Source of the DNA: Micromussa lordhowensis
Lineage: Eukaryota; Cnidaria; Anthozoa; Scleractinia; Lobophylliidae
Length of the DNA: 64,000 nt
Assembly: GCA_964020085.1 (NCBI GenBank)
Contig: OZ026596.1
Location: 15,767,795-15,831,794, forward strand
Direction: 5' to 3'
The notes below the pieces were generated by a model. The model was given only the letters and a program-made list of their open reading frames with translations, was not told the origin of the DNA and ran no database searches. This document shows positions 26,101 to 39,786 of this stretch, in pieces. Position 1 is the stretch's first letter; every line of letters starts with the position of its first letter. The position numbers and the translations under genes are program-made.

Positions 26101-27790
26101 AATCGACTTTTCAGCTCCCTTCTACTAATCGACTTTTCGGCTCCCTTCTACTAACCGACTTTTTGGGTAACTTCTACTAATCGTCTTTTCTCTTCTTTCT
26201 ACTTATCGTCTTTTCGGCTCCCTTCAACTAATCGATTTTTTGGCTAACTTCTACTAATCGACTTTTCGGCTCCCTTCTACTAATCGTCTTTTCGGCTCCC
26301 TTGAACTAATTGACTTTTCGGCTAACTTCTACTAATCTACTTTTCGGCTCCCTTCTACTAATCGTCTTTTCGGCCCCCTTCTACTAATCGTATTTTCGGC
26401 TCCCTTTAACTAATTGACTTTTCGGCTAACTTCTACTAATTGACTTTTCGGCTAACTTCTACTAATCTACTAATCGTCCTTTCGGCTCCCTTCTACTAAT
26501 CAACTTTTTGGCTCCCTTCTACTAAACGACTTTTCGGCGCCCTTCTACTAATCGACTTTTCGGCTCCCTTGTACTAATCGACTTTTCGGCTCCCTTCTAC
26601 TAATCGACTTTTCGGCTCCCTTCTACTAATCGACTTTTCGGCTCTTTTCTACTAATCGTCTTTTCGGCTCCCTTCTACTAATCGTCTTTTCGGCTCCCTT
26701 CTACTAATCGTCTTTTCGGCTCCCTTCTACTAATCGTCTTTCCGGCTCCCTTCTACTAATCGTCTTTTCGGATCCCTTCCACTAATCGTCTTTTCGGCTC
26801 CCTTCTAGTAATCGGCTTTGCGGCTCCCTTCTACTAATCGTCTTTTCGGCTCCCTTCTACTAATCGATTTTTTGGCTAAATATTACTAATCGACTTTTCG
26901 GCTCCCTTCTACTAATCAACTTTTCGGCTCCCTTCTACTAATCGACTTTTCGGCTTTCTTCTATTAATCGATTTTTTGGCTAACTTTTACTAATCGACTT
27001 TTCGGCTCCCTTCTTCTAATTAACTTTTCGGCTCCCTTCTACTAATCGACTTTTTGGGTAACTTCTACTAATCGACTTTTCGGCTCCCTTCTACTAATCG
27101 ACTTTTTTGCTCCCTTCAACTAATCGACTTTTCGGCTCCCTTCTACTAATCGACTTTTTGGGTAACTTGTACTAATCGACTTTTCGGCTCCCTTCTACTA
27201 ATCGACTTTTCAGCTCTCTTCTACTAATCGACTTTTCGGCTTCCTTCTACTAATCGACTTTTCAGCTCCCTTCTACTAATCGACTTTTCGGCTCCCTTCT
27301 ACTAACCGACTTTTTGGGTAACTTCTACTAATCGTCTTTTCTCTTCTTTCTACTTATCGTCTTTTCGGCTCCCTTCAACTAATCGATTTTTTGGCTAACT
27401 TCTACTAATCGACTTTTCGGCTCCCTTCTACTAATCGTCTTTTCGGCTCCCTTGAACTAATTGACTTTTCGGCTAACTTCTACTAATCTACTTTTCGGCT
27501 CCCTTCTACTAATCGTCTTTTCGGCCCCCTTCTACTAATCGTATTTTCGGCTCCCTTTAACTAATTGACTTTTCGGCTAACTTCTACTAATTGACTTTTC
27601 GGCTAACTTCTACTAATCTACTAATCGTCCTTTCGGCTCCCTTCTACTAATCAACTTTTTGGCTCCCTTCTACTAAACGACTTTTCGGCTCCCTTCTACT
27701 AATCGACTTTTCGGCTCCCTTGTACTAATCGACTTTTCGGCTCCCTTCTACTAATCGACTTTTCGACTCCCTTCTACTAATCGACTTTTC
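20197..27790 (+). repeat. 7.6-kb higher-order repeat, copy C2 (7,594 bp)
   Basis: From GGCTCTTTT at 20197 to 27791. The length is 291 x 26, plus 8 for each of four 34-bp units (22134, 25495, 26464, 27615), minus 1 for each of four 25-bp units (21470, 24831, 26190, 27341). GTCGAC lies at 23807 and GGATCC at 26770. It shares with C1, against C3, the changes CTTCTTGTAATT (24662), CTTTTAGGC (24337) and CTTCCAC (26780). Private changes include a CTATTAATCG unit near 26951 and CTTTTTTGC near 27105. Confidence 0.92.
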
Positions 27791-30700
27791 GGCTCTTTTC
27801 TACTAATCGTCTTTTCGTCTCCCTTCTACTTATCGTCTTTTCGGCTCCCTTCAACTAATCGATTTTTTGGCTAACTTCTACTAATCGACATTACGGCTCC
27901 CTTCTACCAATCAACTTTTCGTCTCCGTTCTACTAATCGACTTTTCGGCTCCCTTCTACTAATTAACTTTTCGGCTCCCTTCTACTAATCGACTTTTCGG
28001 CTCTCTTCTACTAATCGACTTTTCGGCTTCCTTCTACTAATCGACTTTTCGGCTCCCTTCTACTAATCGACTTTTCGGCTCCCTTCTACTAATCGACTTT
28101 TTGGGTAACTTCTACTAATCGACTTTTAGGCTCCCTTCTACTAATCGACTTTTCGGCTCCCTTTTAGTAATCGACTTTTCGGCTAACTTCTACTAATCGA
28201 CTTTTCGGCTCCCTTCTACTAATCGACTTTTCGGCTCCCTTCTACTAATCGACTTTTCGCCGCCCTTCTTCTAATCGTCTCTTCGCCGCCCGTCTAGTAA
28301 TCGTCTCTTCGCCGCCCTTCAACTAATCGTCTTTTCGGCTCCCTTCTACTAATCGACTTTTCGGCTCCCTTCTACTAATCGACTTTTTGGGTAACTTCTA
28401 CTAATCGACTTTTAGGCTCCCTTCTACTAATCGACTTTTCGGCTCCCTTTTAGTAATCGACTTTTCGGCTAACTTGTACTAATCGACTTTTCGGCTCCCT
28501 TCTACTAATCGACTTTTCGGCTCCCTTCTACTAATCGACTTTTCGCCGCCGTTCTTCTAATCGTCTCTTCGCCACCCGTCTAGTAATCGTCTCTTCGCCG
28601 CCCTTCAACTAATCGTCTTTTCGGCTCCCTTCTACTAATCGTCTTTTCAGCTCCCTTCTACTAATCGTCTTTTCGGCTCCCTTCTACTAATTTACTTTTC
28701 GGCTCCCTTCTACTAATCGATTTTTTGGCTAAATATTACTAATCGACTTTTCGGCTCCCTTCTACTAATCAACTTTTCGGCTCCCTTCTACTAATCGACT
28801 TTTCGGCTCCCTTCTACTAATCGATTTTTTGGCTAACTTTTACTAATCGACTTTTCGGCTCCCTTCTACTAATCGACTTTTCGGCTCCCTTCTTCTAATT
28901 AACTTTTCGGCTCCCTTCTACTAATCGACTTTTCAGCTCTCTTCTACTAATCGACTTTTCGGCTTCCTTCTACTAATCGACTTTTCAGCTCCCTTCTACT
29001 AATCGACTTTTCGGCTCCCTTCTACTAACCGACTTTTTGGGTAACTTCTACTAATCGTCTTTTCTCTTCTTTCTACTTATCGTCTTTTCGGCTCCCTTCA
29101 ACTAATCGATTTTTTGGCTAACTTCTACTAATCGACTTTTCGGCTCCCTTCTACCAACCAACTTTTCGTCTCCCTTCTACTAATTGACTTTTCGACTCCC
29201 TTCTACTAATCGACTTTTCGGCTCTCTTCTACTAATCGACTTTTCGGCTTCCTTCTACTAATCGACTTTTCGGCTCCCTTCTACAAATTGAATTTTCGGC
29301 TCCCTTCTACTAATTGACTTTTTGGGTAACTTCTACTAATCGACTTCTCGGCTCCCTTCTACTAATCGACTTTTCGGCTCCCTTTTACTAATCAACATTT
29401 CTGCTAACTTCTACTAATCGACTTTTCGGCTCCCTTCTACTAATCGACTTTTCGGCTCCCTTCTACTAATCGACTTTTCGCCGCCCTTCTTCTAATCGAC
29501 TTTTCGCTGCCCTTCTTCTAATCGACTTTTCGCCGCCCTTCTTCTAATCGTCTTTTCGCCGCCCGTCTACTAATCGTCTTTTCGCCGCCCTTCAACTAAT
29601 CGTCTATTCGGCTCCCTTCTACTAATCGTCTTTTCGGCTCCCTTCTACTAATCGTCTTTTCGGCTCCCTTTAACTAATTGACTTTTCGGCTAACTTCTAC
29701 TAATTGACTTTTCGGCTAACTTCTACTAATCTACTAATCGTCCTTTCGGCTCCCTTCTACTAATCAACTTTTTGGCTCCCTTCTACTAATCGACTTTTCG
29801 GCTCCCTTCTACTAATCGACTTTTCGTCTCCCTTCTACTAATCGACTTTTCGGCTCCCTTCCACTAATTAACTTTTAGACTCCCTTCTACTAATCGACTT
29901 TTCGGCTCTCTTCTACTAATCAACTTTTCGGCTTCCTTCTTTTAATCGACTTTTCGGCTCCCTACTACGAATTGACTTTTCGGCTCCCTTCTACTAATTG
30001 AGTTTTTGGGTAACTTCTACTAATCGACTTCTCGGCTCCCTTCTACTAATCGACTTTTCACCTCCCTTTTACTAATCGACTTTTCTGCCTACTTCTACTA
30101 ATCGACTTTTCGGCTCCCTTCTACTAATCGACTTTTCGGCTCCCTTCTACTAATCGACTTTTCGACTCCCTTCTACTAATCGATTTTTTGGCTAACTTCT
30201 ACTAATCGACTTTTCGGCTCCCTTCTACTAATCGACTTTTCGGCTCCCTTCAACTAATCGATTTTTTGGCTAACTTCTACTAATCGACTTTTCGGCTCCC
30301 TTCTACCAACCAACTTTTCGTCTCCCTTCTACTAATGGACTTTTCGGCTCCCTTCTACTAATTAACTTTTCGACTCCCTTCTACTAATCGACTTTTCGGC
30401 TCTCTTCTACTAATCGACTTTTCGGCTTCCTTCTACTAATCGACTTTTCGGCTCCCTTCTACAAATTGACTTTTCGGCTCCCTTCTACTAATTGACTTTT
30501 TGGGTAACTTCTACTAATCGACTTCTCGGCTCCCTTCTACTAATCGACTTTTCGGCTCCCTTTTACTAATCGACATTTTTGCTAACTTCTACTAATCGAC
30601 TTTTCGGCTCCCTTCTCCTAATCGACTTTTCGGCTCCCTTCTACTAATCGACTTTTCGCCGCCCTTCTTCTAATCGACTTTTCGGCTTCCTTCTACTAAT

Positions 30701-33700
30701 CGACTTTTCGGCTCCCTTCTACAAATTGACTTTTCGGCTCCCTTCTACTAATTGACTTTTTGGGTAACTTCTACTAATCGACTTCTTGGCTCCCTTCTAC
30801 TAATCGACTTTTCGGCTCCCTTTTACTAATCGACTTTTCTGCTAACTTCTACTAATCGACTTTTCGGCTCCCTTCTACTAATCGACTTTTCGGCTCCCTT
30901 CTACTAATCGACTTTTCGGCTCCCTTCTACAAATTGACTTTTCGGCTCCCTTCTACTAATTGACTTTTTGGGTAACTTCTACTAATCGACCTCTCGGCTC
31001 CCTTCTACTAATCGACTTTTCGGCTCCCTTTTACTAATCGACTTTTCTGCTAACTTCTACTAATCGACTTTTCGGCTCCCTTCTACTAATCGACTTTTCG
31101 GCTCCCTTCTACTAATCGACTTTTCGGTTTCCTTGTACTAATCGACTTTTCGGCTCCCTTGTACTAATCGACTTTTCGACTCCCTTCTACTAATCGACTT
31201 TTCGGCTCTTTTCTACTAATCATCTTTTCGTCTCCCTTCTACTTATCGTCTTTTCGGCTCCCTTCAACTAATCGATTTTTTGGCTAACTTCTACTAATCG
31301 ACATTACGGCTCCCTTCTACCAATCAACTTTTCGTCTCCGTTCTACTAATCGACTTTTCGGCTCCCTTCTACTAATTAACTTTTCGGCTCCCTTCTACAA
31401 GTCGACTTTTCGGCTCTCTTCTACTAATCGACTTTTCGGCTTCCTTCTACTAATCGACTTTTCAGCTCCCTTCTACTAATCGACTTTTCGGCTCCCTTCT
31501 ACTAATCGACTTTTTGGGTAACTTCTACTAATCGACTTTTAGGCTCCCTTCTACTAATCGACTTTTCGGCTCCCTTTTAGTAATCGACTTTTCGGCTAAC
31601 TTCTACTAATCGACTTTTCGGCTCCCTTCTACTAATCGACTTTTCGGCTCCCTTCTACTAATCGACTTTTCGCCGCCCTTCTTCTAATCGTCTCTTCGCC
31701 GCCCGTCTAGTAATCGTCTCTTCGCCGCCCTTCAACTAATCGTCTTTTCGGCTCCCTTCTACTAATCGACTTTTCGGCTCCCTTCTACTAATCGACTTTT
31801 TGGGTAACTTCTACTAATCGACTTTTAGGCTCCCTTCTACTAATCGACTTTTCGGCTCCCTTTTAGTAATCGACTTTTCGGCTAACTTCTACTAATCGAC
31901 TTTTCGGCTCCCTTCTACTAATCGACTTTTCGGCTCCCTTCTACTAATCGACTTTTCGCCGCCGTTCTTCTAATCGTCTCTTCGCCGCCCGTCTAGTAAT
32001 CGTCTCTTCGCCGCCCTTCAACTAATCGTCTTTTCGGCTCCCTTCTACTAATCGTCTTTTCAGCTCCCTTCTACTAATCGTCTTTTCGGCTCCCTTCTAC
32101 TAATTTACTTTTCGGCTCCCTTCTACTAATCAACTTTTCGGCTCCCTTCTACTAATCGACTTTTCGGCTCCCTTCTACTAATCGATTTTTTGTATAACTT
32201 TTACTAATCGACTTTTCGGCTCCCTTCTACTAATCGACTTTTCGGCTCCCTTCTTCTAATTAACTTTTCGGCTCCCTTCTACTAATCGACTTTTCAGCTC
32301 TCTTCTACTAATCGACTTTTCGGCTTCCTTCTACTAATCGACTTTTCAGCTCCCTTCTACTAATCGACTTTTCGGCTCCCTTCTACTAACCGACTTTTTG
32401 GGTAACTTCTACTAATCGTCTTTTCTCTTCTTTCTACTTATCGTCTTTTCGGCTCCCTTCAACTAATCGATTTTTTGGCTAACTTCTACTAATCGACTTT
32501 TCGGCTCCCTTCTACCAACCAACTTTTCGTCTCCCTTCTACTAATCGACTTTTCGACTCCCTTCTACTAATCGACTTTTCGGCTCTCTTCTACTAATCGA
32601 CTTTTCGGCTTCCTTCTACTAATCGACTTTTCGGCTCCCTTCTACAAATTGACTTTTCGGCTCCCTTCTACTAATTGACTTTTTGGGTAACTTCTACTAA
32701 TCGACTTCTCGGCTCCCTTCTACTAATCGACTTTTCGGCTCCCTTTTACTAATCAACATTTCTGCTAACTTCTACTAATCGACTTTTCGGCTCCCTTCTA
32801 CTAATCGACTTTTCGGCTCCCTTCTACTAATCGACTTTTCGCCGCCCTTCTTCTAATCGACTTTTCGCTGCCCTTCTTCTAATCGACTTTTCGCCGCCCT
32901 TCTTCTAATCGTCTTTTCGCCGCCCGTCTACTAATCGTCTTTTCGCCGCCCTTCAACTAATCGTCTATTCGGCTCCCTTCTACTAATCGTCTTTTCGGCT
33001 CCCTTCTACTAATCGTCTTTTTGGCTCCCTTTAACTAATTGACTTTTCGGCTAACTTCTACTAACTGACTTTTCGGCTAACTTCTACTAATCTACTAATC
33101 GTCCTTTCGGCTCCCTTCTACTAATCAACTTTTTGGCTCCCTTCTACTAATCGACTTTTCGGCTCCCTTCTACTAATCGACTTTTCGTCTCCCTTCTACT
33201 AATCGACTTTTCGGCTCCCTTCCACTAATTAACTTTTAGACTCCCTTCTACTAATCGACTTTTCGGCTCTCTTCTACTAATCAACTTTTCGGCTTCCTTC
33301 TACTAATCGACTTTTCGGCTCCCTACTACAAATTGACTTTTCGGCTCCCTTCTACTAATTGACTTTTTGGGTAACTTCTACTAATCGACTTCTAGGCTCC
33401 CTTCTACTAATCGACTTTTCGGCTCCCTTTTACTAATCGACTTTTCTGCCTACTTCTACTAATCGACTTTTCGGCTCCCTTCTACTAATCGACTTTTCGG
33501 CTCCCTTCTACTAATCGACTTTTCGGCTCCCTTCTACTAATCGATTTTTTGGCTAACTTTTCCTAATCGACTTTTCGGCTCCCTTCTACTAATCGACTTT
33601 TCGGCTCCCTTCTTCTAATTAACTTTTCGGCTCCCTTCTACTAATCGACTTTTCAGCTCTCTTCTACTAATCGACTTTTCGGCTTCCTTCTACTAATCGA

Positions 33701-35280
33701 CTTTTCAGCTCCCTTCTACTAATCGACTTTTCGGCTCCCTTCTACTAACCGACTTTTTGGGTAACTTCTACTAATCGTCTTTTCTCTTCTTTCTACTTAT
33801 CGTCTTTTCGGCTCCCTTCAACTAATCGATTTTTTGGCTAACTTCTACTAATCGACTTTTCGGCTCCCTTCTACTAATCGTCTTTTCGGCTCCCTTGAAC
33901 TAATTGACTTTTCGGCTAACTTCTACTAATCTACTTTTCGGCTCCCTTCTACTAATCGTCTTTTCGGCCCCCTTCTACTAATCGTATTTTCGGCTCCCTT
34001 TAACTAATTGACTTTTCGGCTAACTTCTACTAATTGACTTTTCGGCTAACTTCTACTAATCTACTAATCGTCCTTTCGGCTCCCTTCTACTAATCAACTT
34101 TTTGGCTCCCTTCTACTAAACGACTTTTCGGCGCCCTTCTACTAATCGACTTTTCGGCTCCCTTGTACTAATCGACTTTTCGGCTCCCTTCTACTAATCG
34201 ACTTTTCGGCTCCCTTCTACTAATCGACTTTTCGGCTCTTTTCTACTAATCGTCTTTTCGGCTCCCTTCTACTAATCGTCTTTTCGGCTCCCTTCTACTA
34301 ATCGTCTTTTCGGCTCCCTTCTACTAATCGTCTTTCCGGCTCCCTTCTACTAATCGTCTTTTCGGATCCCTTCTACTAATCGTCTTTTCGGCTCCCTTCT
34401 AGTAATCGGCTTTGCGGCTCCCTTCTACTAATCGTCTTTTCAGCTCCCTTCTACTAATCGATTTTTTGGCTAAATATTACTAATCGACTTTTCGGCTCCC
34501 TTCTACTAATCAACTTTTCGGCTCCCTTCTACTAATCGACTTTTCGGCTTTCTTCTACTAATCGATTTTTTGGCTAACTTTTACTAATCGACTTTTCGGC
34601 TCCCTTCTTCTAATTAACTTTTCGGCTCCCTTCTACTAATCGACTTTTTGGGTAACTTCTACTAATCGACTTTTCGGCTCCCTTCTACTAATCGACTTTT
34701 CAGCTCCCTTCAACTAATCGACTTTTCGGCTCCCTTCTACTAATCGACTTTTTGGGTAACTTGTACTAATCGACTTTTCGGCTCCCTTCTACTAATCGAC
34801 TTTTCAGCTCTCTTCTACTAATCGACTTTTCGGCTTCCTTCTACTAATCGACTTTTCAGCTCCCTTCTACTAATCGACTTTTCGGCTCCCTTCTACTAAC
34901 CGACTTTTTGGGTAACTTCTACTAATCGTCTTTTCTCTTCTTTCTACTTATCGTCTTTTCGGCTCCCTTCAACTAATCGATTTTTTGGCTAACTTCTACT
35001 AATCGTCTTTTCGGCCCCCTTCTACTAATCGTCTTTTCGGCTCCCTTGAACTAATTGACTTTTCGGCTAACTTCTACTAATTGACTTTTCGGCTAACTTC
35101 TACTAATCTACTAATCGTCCTTTCGGCTCCCTTCTACTAATCAACTTTTTGGCTCCCTTCTACTAAACGACTTTTCGGCTCCCTTCTACTAATCGACTTT
35201 TCGGCTCCCTTGTACTAATCGACTTTTCGGCTCCCTTCTACTAATCGACTTTTCGGCTCCCTTCTACTAATCGACTTTTC
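27791..35280 (+). repeat. 7.6-kb higher-order repeat, copy C3 (7,490 bp)
   Basis: This matches C2 at exactly 7,594 bp from its start to the 25-bp unit at 34935, with 34-bp units at 29728, 33089 and 34058. Near 35.0 kb four monomers (104 bp) are missing, so the last 34-bp unit (35105) and the closing GGCTCTTTT unit (35281) sit 7,490 bp from their C2 equivalents. Instead of starting another family IV copy, the sequence after 35281 continues as family III. A private TGTATAAC variant lies at about 32191. Confidence 0.9.
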
Positions 35281-38200
35281 GGCTCTTTTCTACTAATCGT
35301 CTTTTCGGCTCCCTTCTACTAATCATCTTTTCGGCTCCCTTCTACTAATCGTCTTTTCGGCTCCCTTCTACTAATCGTCTTTCCGGCTCCCTTCTATTAA
35401 TCGTCTTTTCGGCTCCCTTCTACTAATCGTCTTTTCGGCTCCCTTCTAGTAATCGGCTTTGCGGCTCCCTTCTACTAATCGTCTTTTCGGCTCCCTTCTA
35501 CTAATTTTCTTTTCGGCTCCCTTCTACTAATCGATTTTTTGGCTAAATATTACTAATCGACTTTTCGCCTCCCTTCTACTAATCAACTTTTCGGCTCCCT
35601 TCTACTAATCGACTTTTCGGCTCCCTTCTACTAATCGATTTTTTGGCTAACTTTTACTAATCGACTTTTCGGCTCCCTTCTTCTAATTAACTTTTCGGCT
35701 CCCTTCTACTAATCGACTTTTTGGGTAACTTCTACTAATCGACTTTTCGGCTCCCTTCTACTAATCGACTTTTCAGCTCCCTTCAACTAATCGACTTTTC
35801 GGCTCCCTTCTACTAATCGACTTTTTGGGTAACTTGTACTAATCGACTTTTCGGCTCCCTTCTACTAATCGACTTTTCGGCTCCCTTCTACTAATCGACT
35901 TTTTGGGTAACTTCTACTAATCGACTTTTCGGCTCCCTTCTACTAATCGACTTTTCGGCTCCCTTCTTCTAATTAACTTTTCGGCTCCCTTCTACTAATC
36001 GACTTTTCAGCTCTCTTCTACTAATCGACTTTTCGGCTTCCTCCTACTAATCGACTTTTCAGCTCCCTTCTACTAATCGACTTTTCGGCTCCCTTCTACT
36101 AATCGACTTTTTGGGTAACTTCTACTAATCGTCTTTTCGTCTCCCTTCTACTTATCGTCTTTTCGGCTCCCTTCAACTAATCGATTTTTTGGCTAACTTC
36201 TACTAATCGACTTTTCGGCTCCCTTCTACCAACCAACTTTTCGTCTCCCTTCTACTAATGGACTTTTCGGCTCCCTTCTACTAATTAACTTTTCGACTCC
36301 CTTCTACTAATCGACTTTTCGACTCTCTTCTACTAATCGACTTTTCGGCTTCCTTCTACTAATCGACTTTTCGGCTCCCTTCTACAAATTGACTTTTCGG
36401 CTCCCTTCTACTAATTGACTTTTTGGGTAACTTCTACTAATCGACTTCTCGGCTCCCTTCTACTAATCGACTTTTCGGCTCCCTTTTACTAATCGACATT
36501 TTTGCTAACTTCTACTAATCGACTTTTCGGCTCCCTTCTCCTAATCGACTTTTCGGCTCCCTTCTACTAATCGACTTTTCGCCGCCCTTCTTCTAATCGA
36601 CTTTTCGGCTTCCTTCTACTAATCGACTTTTCGGCTCCCTTCTACAAATTGACTTTTCGGCTCCCTTCTACTAATTGACTTTTTGGGTAACTTCTACTAA
36701 TCGACTTCTCGGCTCCCTTCTACTAATCGACGTTTCGGCTCCCTTTTACTAATCGACTTTTCTGCCTACTTCTACTAAGCGACTTTTCGGCTCCCTTCTA
36801 CTAATCGACTTTTCGGCTCCCTTCTACTAATCGACTTTTCGCCGCCCTTCTTCTAATCGACTTTTCGCCGCCCTTCTTCTAATCGACTTTTCGCCGCCCT
36901 TCTTCTAATTGTCTTTTCGCCGCCCGTCTACTAATCGTCTTTTTGCCGCCCTTCAACTAATCGTCTATTCGGCTCCCTTCTACTAATCGTCTTTTCGGCT
37001 CTCTTCTACTAATCCACTTTTCGGCTTCCTTCTACTAATCGACTTTTCGGCTCCCTACTACAAATTCACTTTTCGGCTCCCTTCTACTAATCAACTTTTC
37101 GGCTCCCTTCTACTAATTAACTTTTCGACTCCCTTCTACTAATCGACTTTTCGGCTCTCTTCTACTAATCGACTTTTCGGCTTCCTTCTACTAATCGACT
37201 TTTCGGCTCCCTTCTACAAATTGACTTTTCGGCTCCCTTCTACTAATTGACTTTTTGGGTAACTTCTACTAATCGACTTCTCGGCTCCCTTCTACTAATC
37301 GACTTTTCGGCTCCCTTTTACTAATCGACTTTTCTGCTAACTTCTACTAATCGACTTTTCGGCTCCCATCTACTAATCAACTTTTCGCCGCCCTTCTTCT
37401 AATCGACTTTTTGCCGCCCTTCTTCTAATCGACTTTTCGCCGCCCTTCTTCTAATCGTCTTTTCGCCGCCCGTCTACTAATCGTCTTTTCGCCGCCCTTC
37501 AACTAATCGTCTATTCGGCTCCCTTCTACTAATCGTCTTTTCGGCTCCCTTCTACTAATCGTCTTTTCGGCTCCCTTGAACTAATTGACTTTTCGGCTAA
37601 CTTCTACTAATCTACTTTTCGGCTCCCTTCTACTAATCGTCTTTTCGGCCCCCTTCTACTAATCGTATTTTCGGCTCCCTTTAACTAATTGACTTTTCGG
37701 CTAACTTCTACTAATTGACTTTTCGGCTAACTTCTACTAATCTACTAATCGTCCTTTCGGCTCCCTTCTACTAATCAACTTTTTGCCTCCCTTCTACTAA
37801 ACGACTTTTCGGCTCCCTTCTACTAATCGACTTTTCGGCTCCCTTGTACTAATCGACTTTTCGGCTCCCTTCTACTAATCGACTTTTCGGCTCCCTTCTA
37901 CTAATCGACTTTTCGGCTCTTTTCTACTAATCGTCTTTTCGGCTCCCTTCTACTAATCGTCTTTTCGGCTCCCTTCTACTAATCGTCTTTTCGGCTCCCT
38001 TCTACTAATCGTCTTTCCGGCTCCCTTCTACTAATCGTCCTTTCGGCTCCCTTCTACTAATCGTCTTTTCGGCTCCCTTCTACTAATCGTCTTTCCGGCT
38101 CCCTTCTACTAATCGTCCTTTCGGCTCCCTTCTACTAATCGTCTTTTCGGCTCCCTTCTACTAATCGTCTTTTCGGCTCCCTTCTACTAATTTTCTTTTC

Positions 38201-39786
38201 GGCTCCCTTCTACTAATCGATTTTTTGGCTAAATATTACTAATCGACTTTTCGGCTCCCTTCTACTAATCAACTTTTCGGCTCCCTTCTACTAATCGACT
38301 TTTCGGCTCCCTTCTACTAATCGATTTTTTGGCTAACTTTTACTAATCGACTTTTCGGCTCCCTTCTACTAATCGACTTTTTGGGTAACTTCTACTAATC
38401 GACTTTTCGGCTCCCTTCTACTAATCGACTTTTCAGCTCCCTTCAACTAATCGACTTTTCGGCTCCCTTCTACTAATCGACTTTTTGGGTAACTTGTACT
38501 AATCGACTTTTCGGCTCCCTTCTACTAATCGACTTTTCGGCTCCCTTCTACTAATCGACTTTTTGGGTAACTTCTACTAATCGACTTTTCGGCTCCCTTC
38601 TACTAATCGACTTTTCGGCTCCCTTCTTCTAATTAACTTTTCGGCTCCCTTCTACTAATCGACTTTTCAGCTCTCTTCTACTAATCGACTTTTCGGCTTC
38701 CTCCTACTAATCGACTTTTCAGCTCCCTTCTACTAATCGACTTTTCGGCTCCCTTCTACTAATCGACTTTTTGGGTAACTTCTACTAATCGTCTTTTCGT
38801 CTCCCTTCTACTTATCGTCTTTTCGGCTCCCTTCAACTAATCGATTTTTTGGCTAACTTCTACTAATCGACTTTTCGGCTCCCTTCCACCAACCAACTTT
38901 TCGTCTCCCTTCTACTAATGGACTTTTCGGCTCCCTTCTACTAATTAACTTTTCGACTCCCTTCTACTAATCGACTTTTCGGCTCTCTTCTACTAATCGA
39001 CTTTTCGGCTTCCTTCTACTAATCGACTTTTCGGCTCCCTTCTACAAATTGACTTTTCGGCTCCCTTCTACTAATTGACTTTTTGGGTAACTTCTACTAA
39101 TCGACTTCTCGGCTCCCTTCTACTAATCGACTTTTCGGCTCCCTTTTACTAATCGACATTTTTGCTAACTTCTACTAATCGACTTTTCGGCTCCCTTGTC
39201 CTAATCGACTTTTCGGCTCCCTTCTACTAATCGACTTTTCGCCGCCCTTCTTCTAATCGACTTTTCGGCTTCCTTCTACTAATCGACTTTTCGGCTCCCT
39301 TCTACAAATTGACTTTTCGGCTCCCTTCTACTAATTGACTTTTTGGGTAACTTCTACTAATCGACTTCTCGGCTCCCTTCTACTAATCGACTTTTCGGCT
39401 CCCTTTTACTAATCGACTTTTCTGCTAACTTCTACTAATCGACTTTTCGGCTCCCTTCTACTAATCGACTTTTCGGCTCCCTTCTACTAATCGACTTTTC
39501 GGCTCCCTTCTACAAATTGACTTTTCGGCTCCCTTCTACTAATTGACTTTTTCGGTAACTTCTACTAATCGACCTCTCGGCTCCCTTCTACTAATCGACT
39601 TTTCGGCTCCCTTTTACTAATCGACTTTTCTGCTAACTTCTACTAATCGACTTTTCGGCTCCCTTCTACTAATCGACTTTTCGGCTCCCTTCTACTAATC
39701 GACTTTTCGGTTTCCTTGTACTAATCGACTTTTCGGCTCCCTTGTACTAATCGACTTTTCGACTCCCTTCTACTAATCGACTTTTC
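35281..39786 (+). repeat. Family III block inside the 18.3-kb super-unit, copy 1
   Basis: This block (4,506 bp = 173 x 26 + 8) matches 7.9-12.5 kb with offsets of 27,426 to 27,106 bp. It recurs at 53591-57992 with offsets of 18,310, 18,258 and 18,206 bp. Its 34-bp unit is at 37739 and its GGCTTTGCGG unit at 35451. The second GGCTTTGCGG unit, expected near 38089, has been replaced (see 38011-38166). Relative to the 9-10 kb version it lacks 294 bp, including one 34-bp unit. Confidence 0.87.
38011..38166 (+). repeat. 78-bp (three-monomer) tandem duplication replacing a landmark unit
   Basis: Three units in the order GTCTTTCCGG, GTCCTTTCGG, GTCTTTTCGG at 38011-38088 are repeated at 38089-38166. 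The GGCTTTGCGG unit that follows this trio in the sister block (56347) is absent. Net gain is two monomers, which explains the change of offset from 18,258 to 18,206 bp between the III blocks. It is private to this copy. Confidence 0.87.

Noticed and set aside
23369..30002. Parallel TTGAGTTTTTGGG change at 23369 (C2) and 30002 (C3)
   Set aside because: The same C to G change occurs in two non-equivalent units. With so many near-identical monomers, recurrence or a short conversion tract are both plausible and cannot be told apart here.
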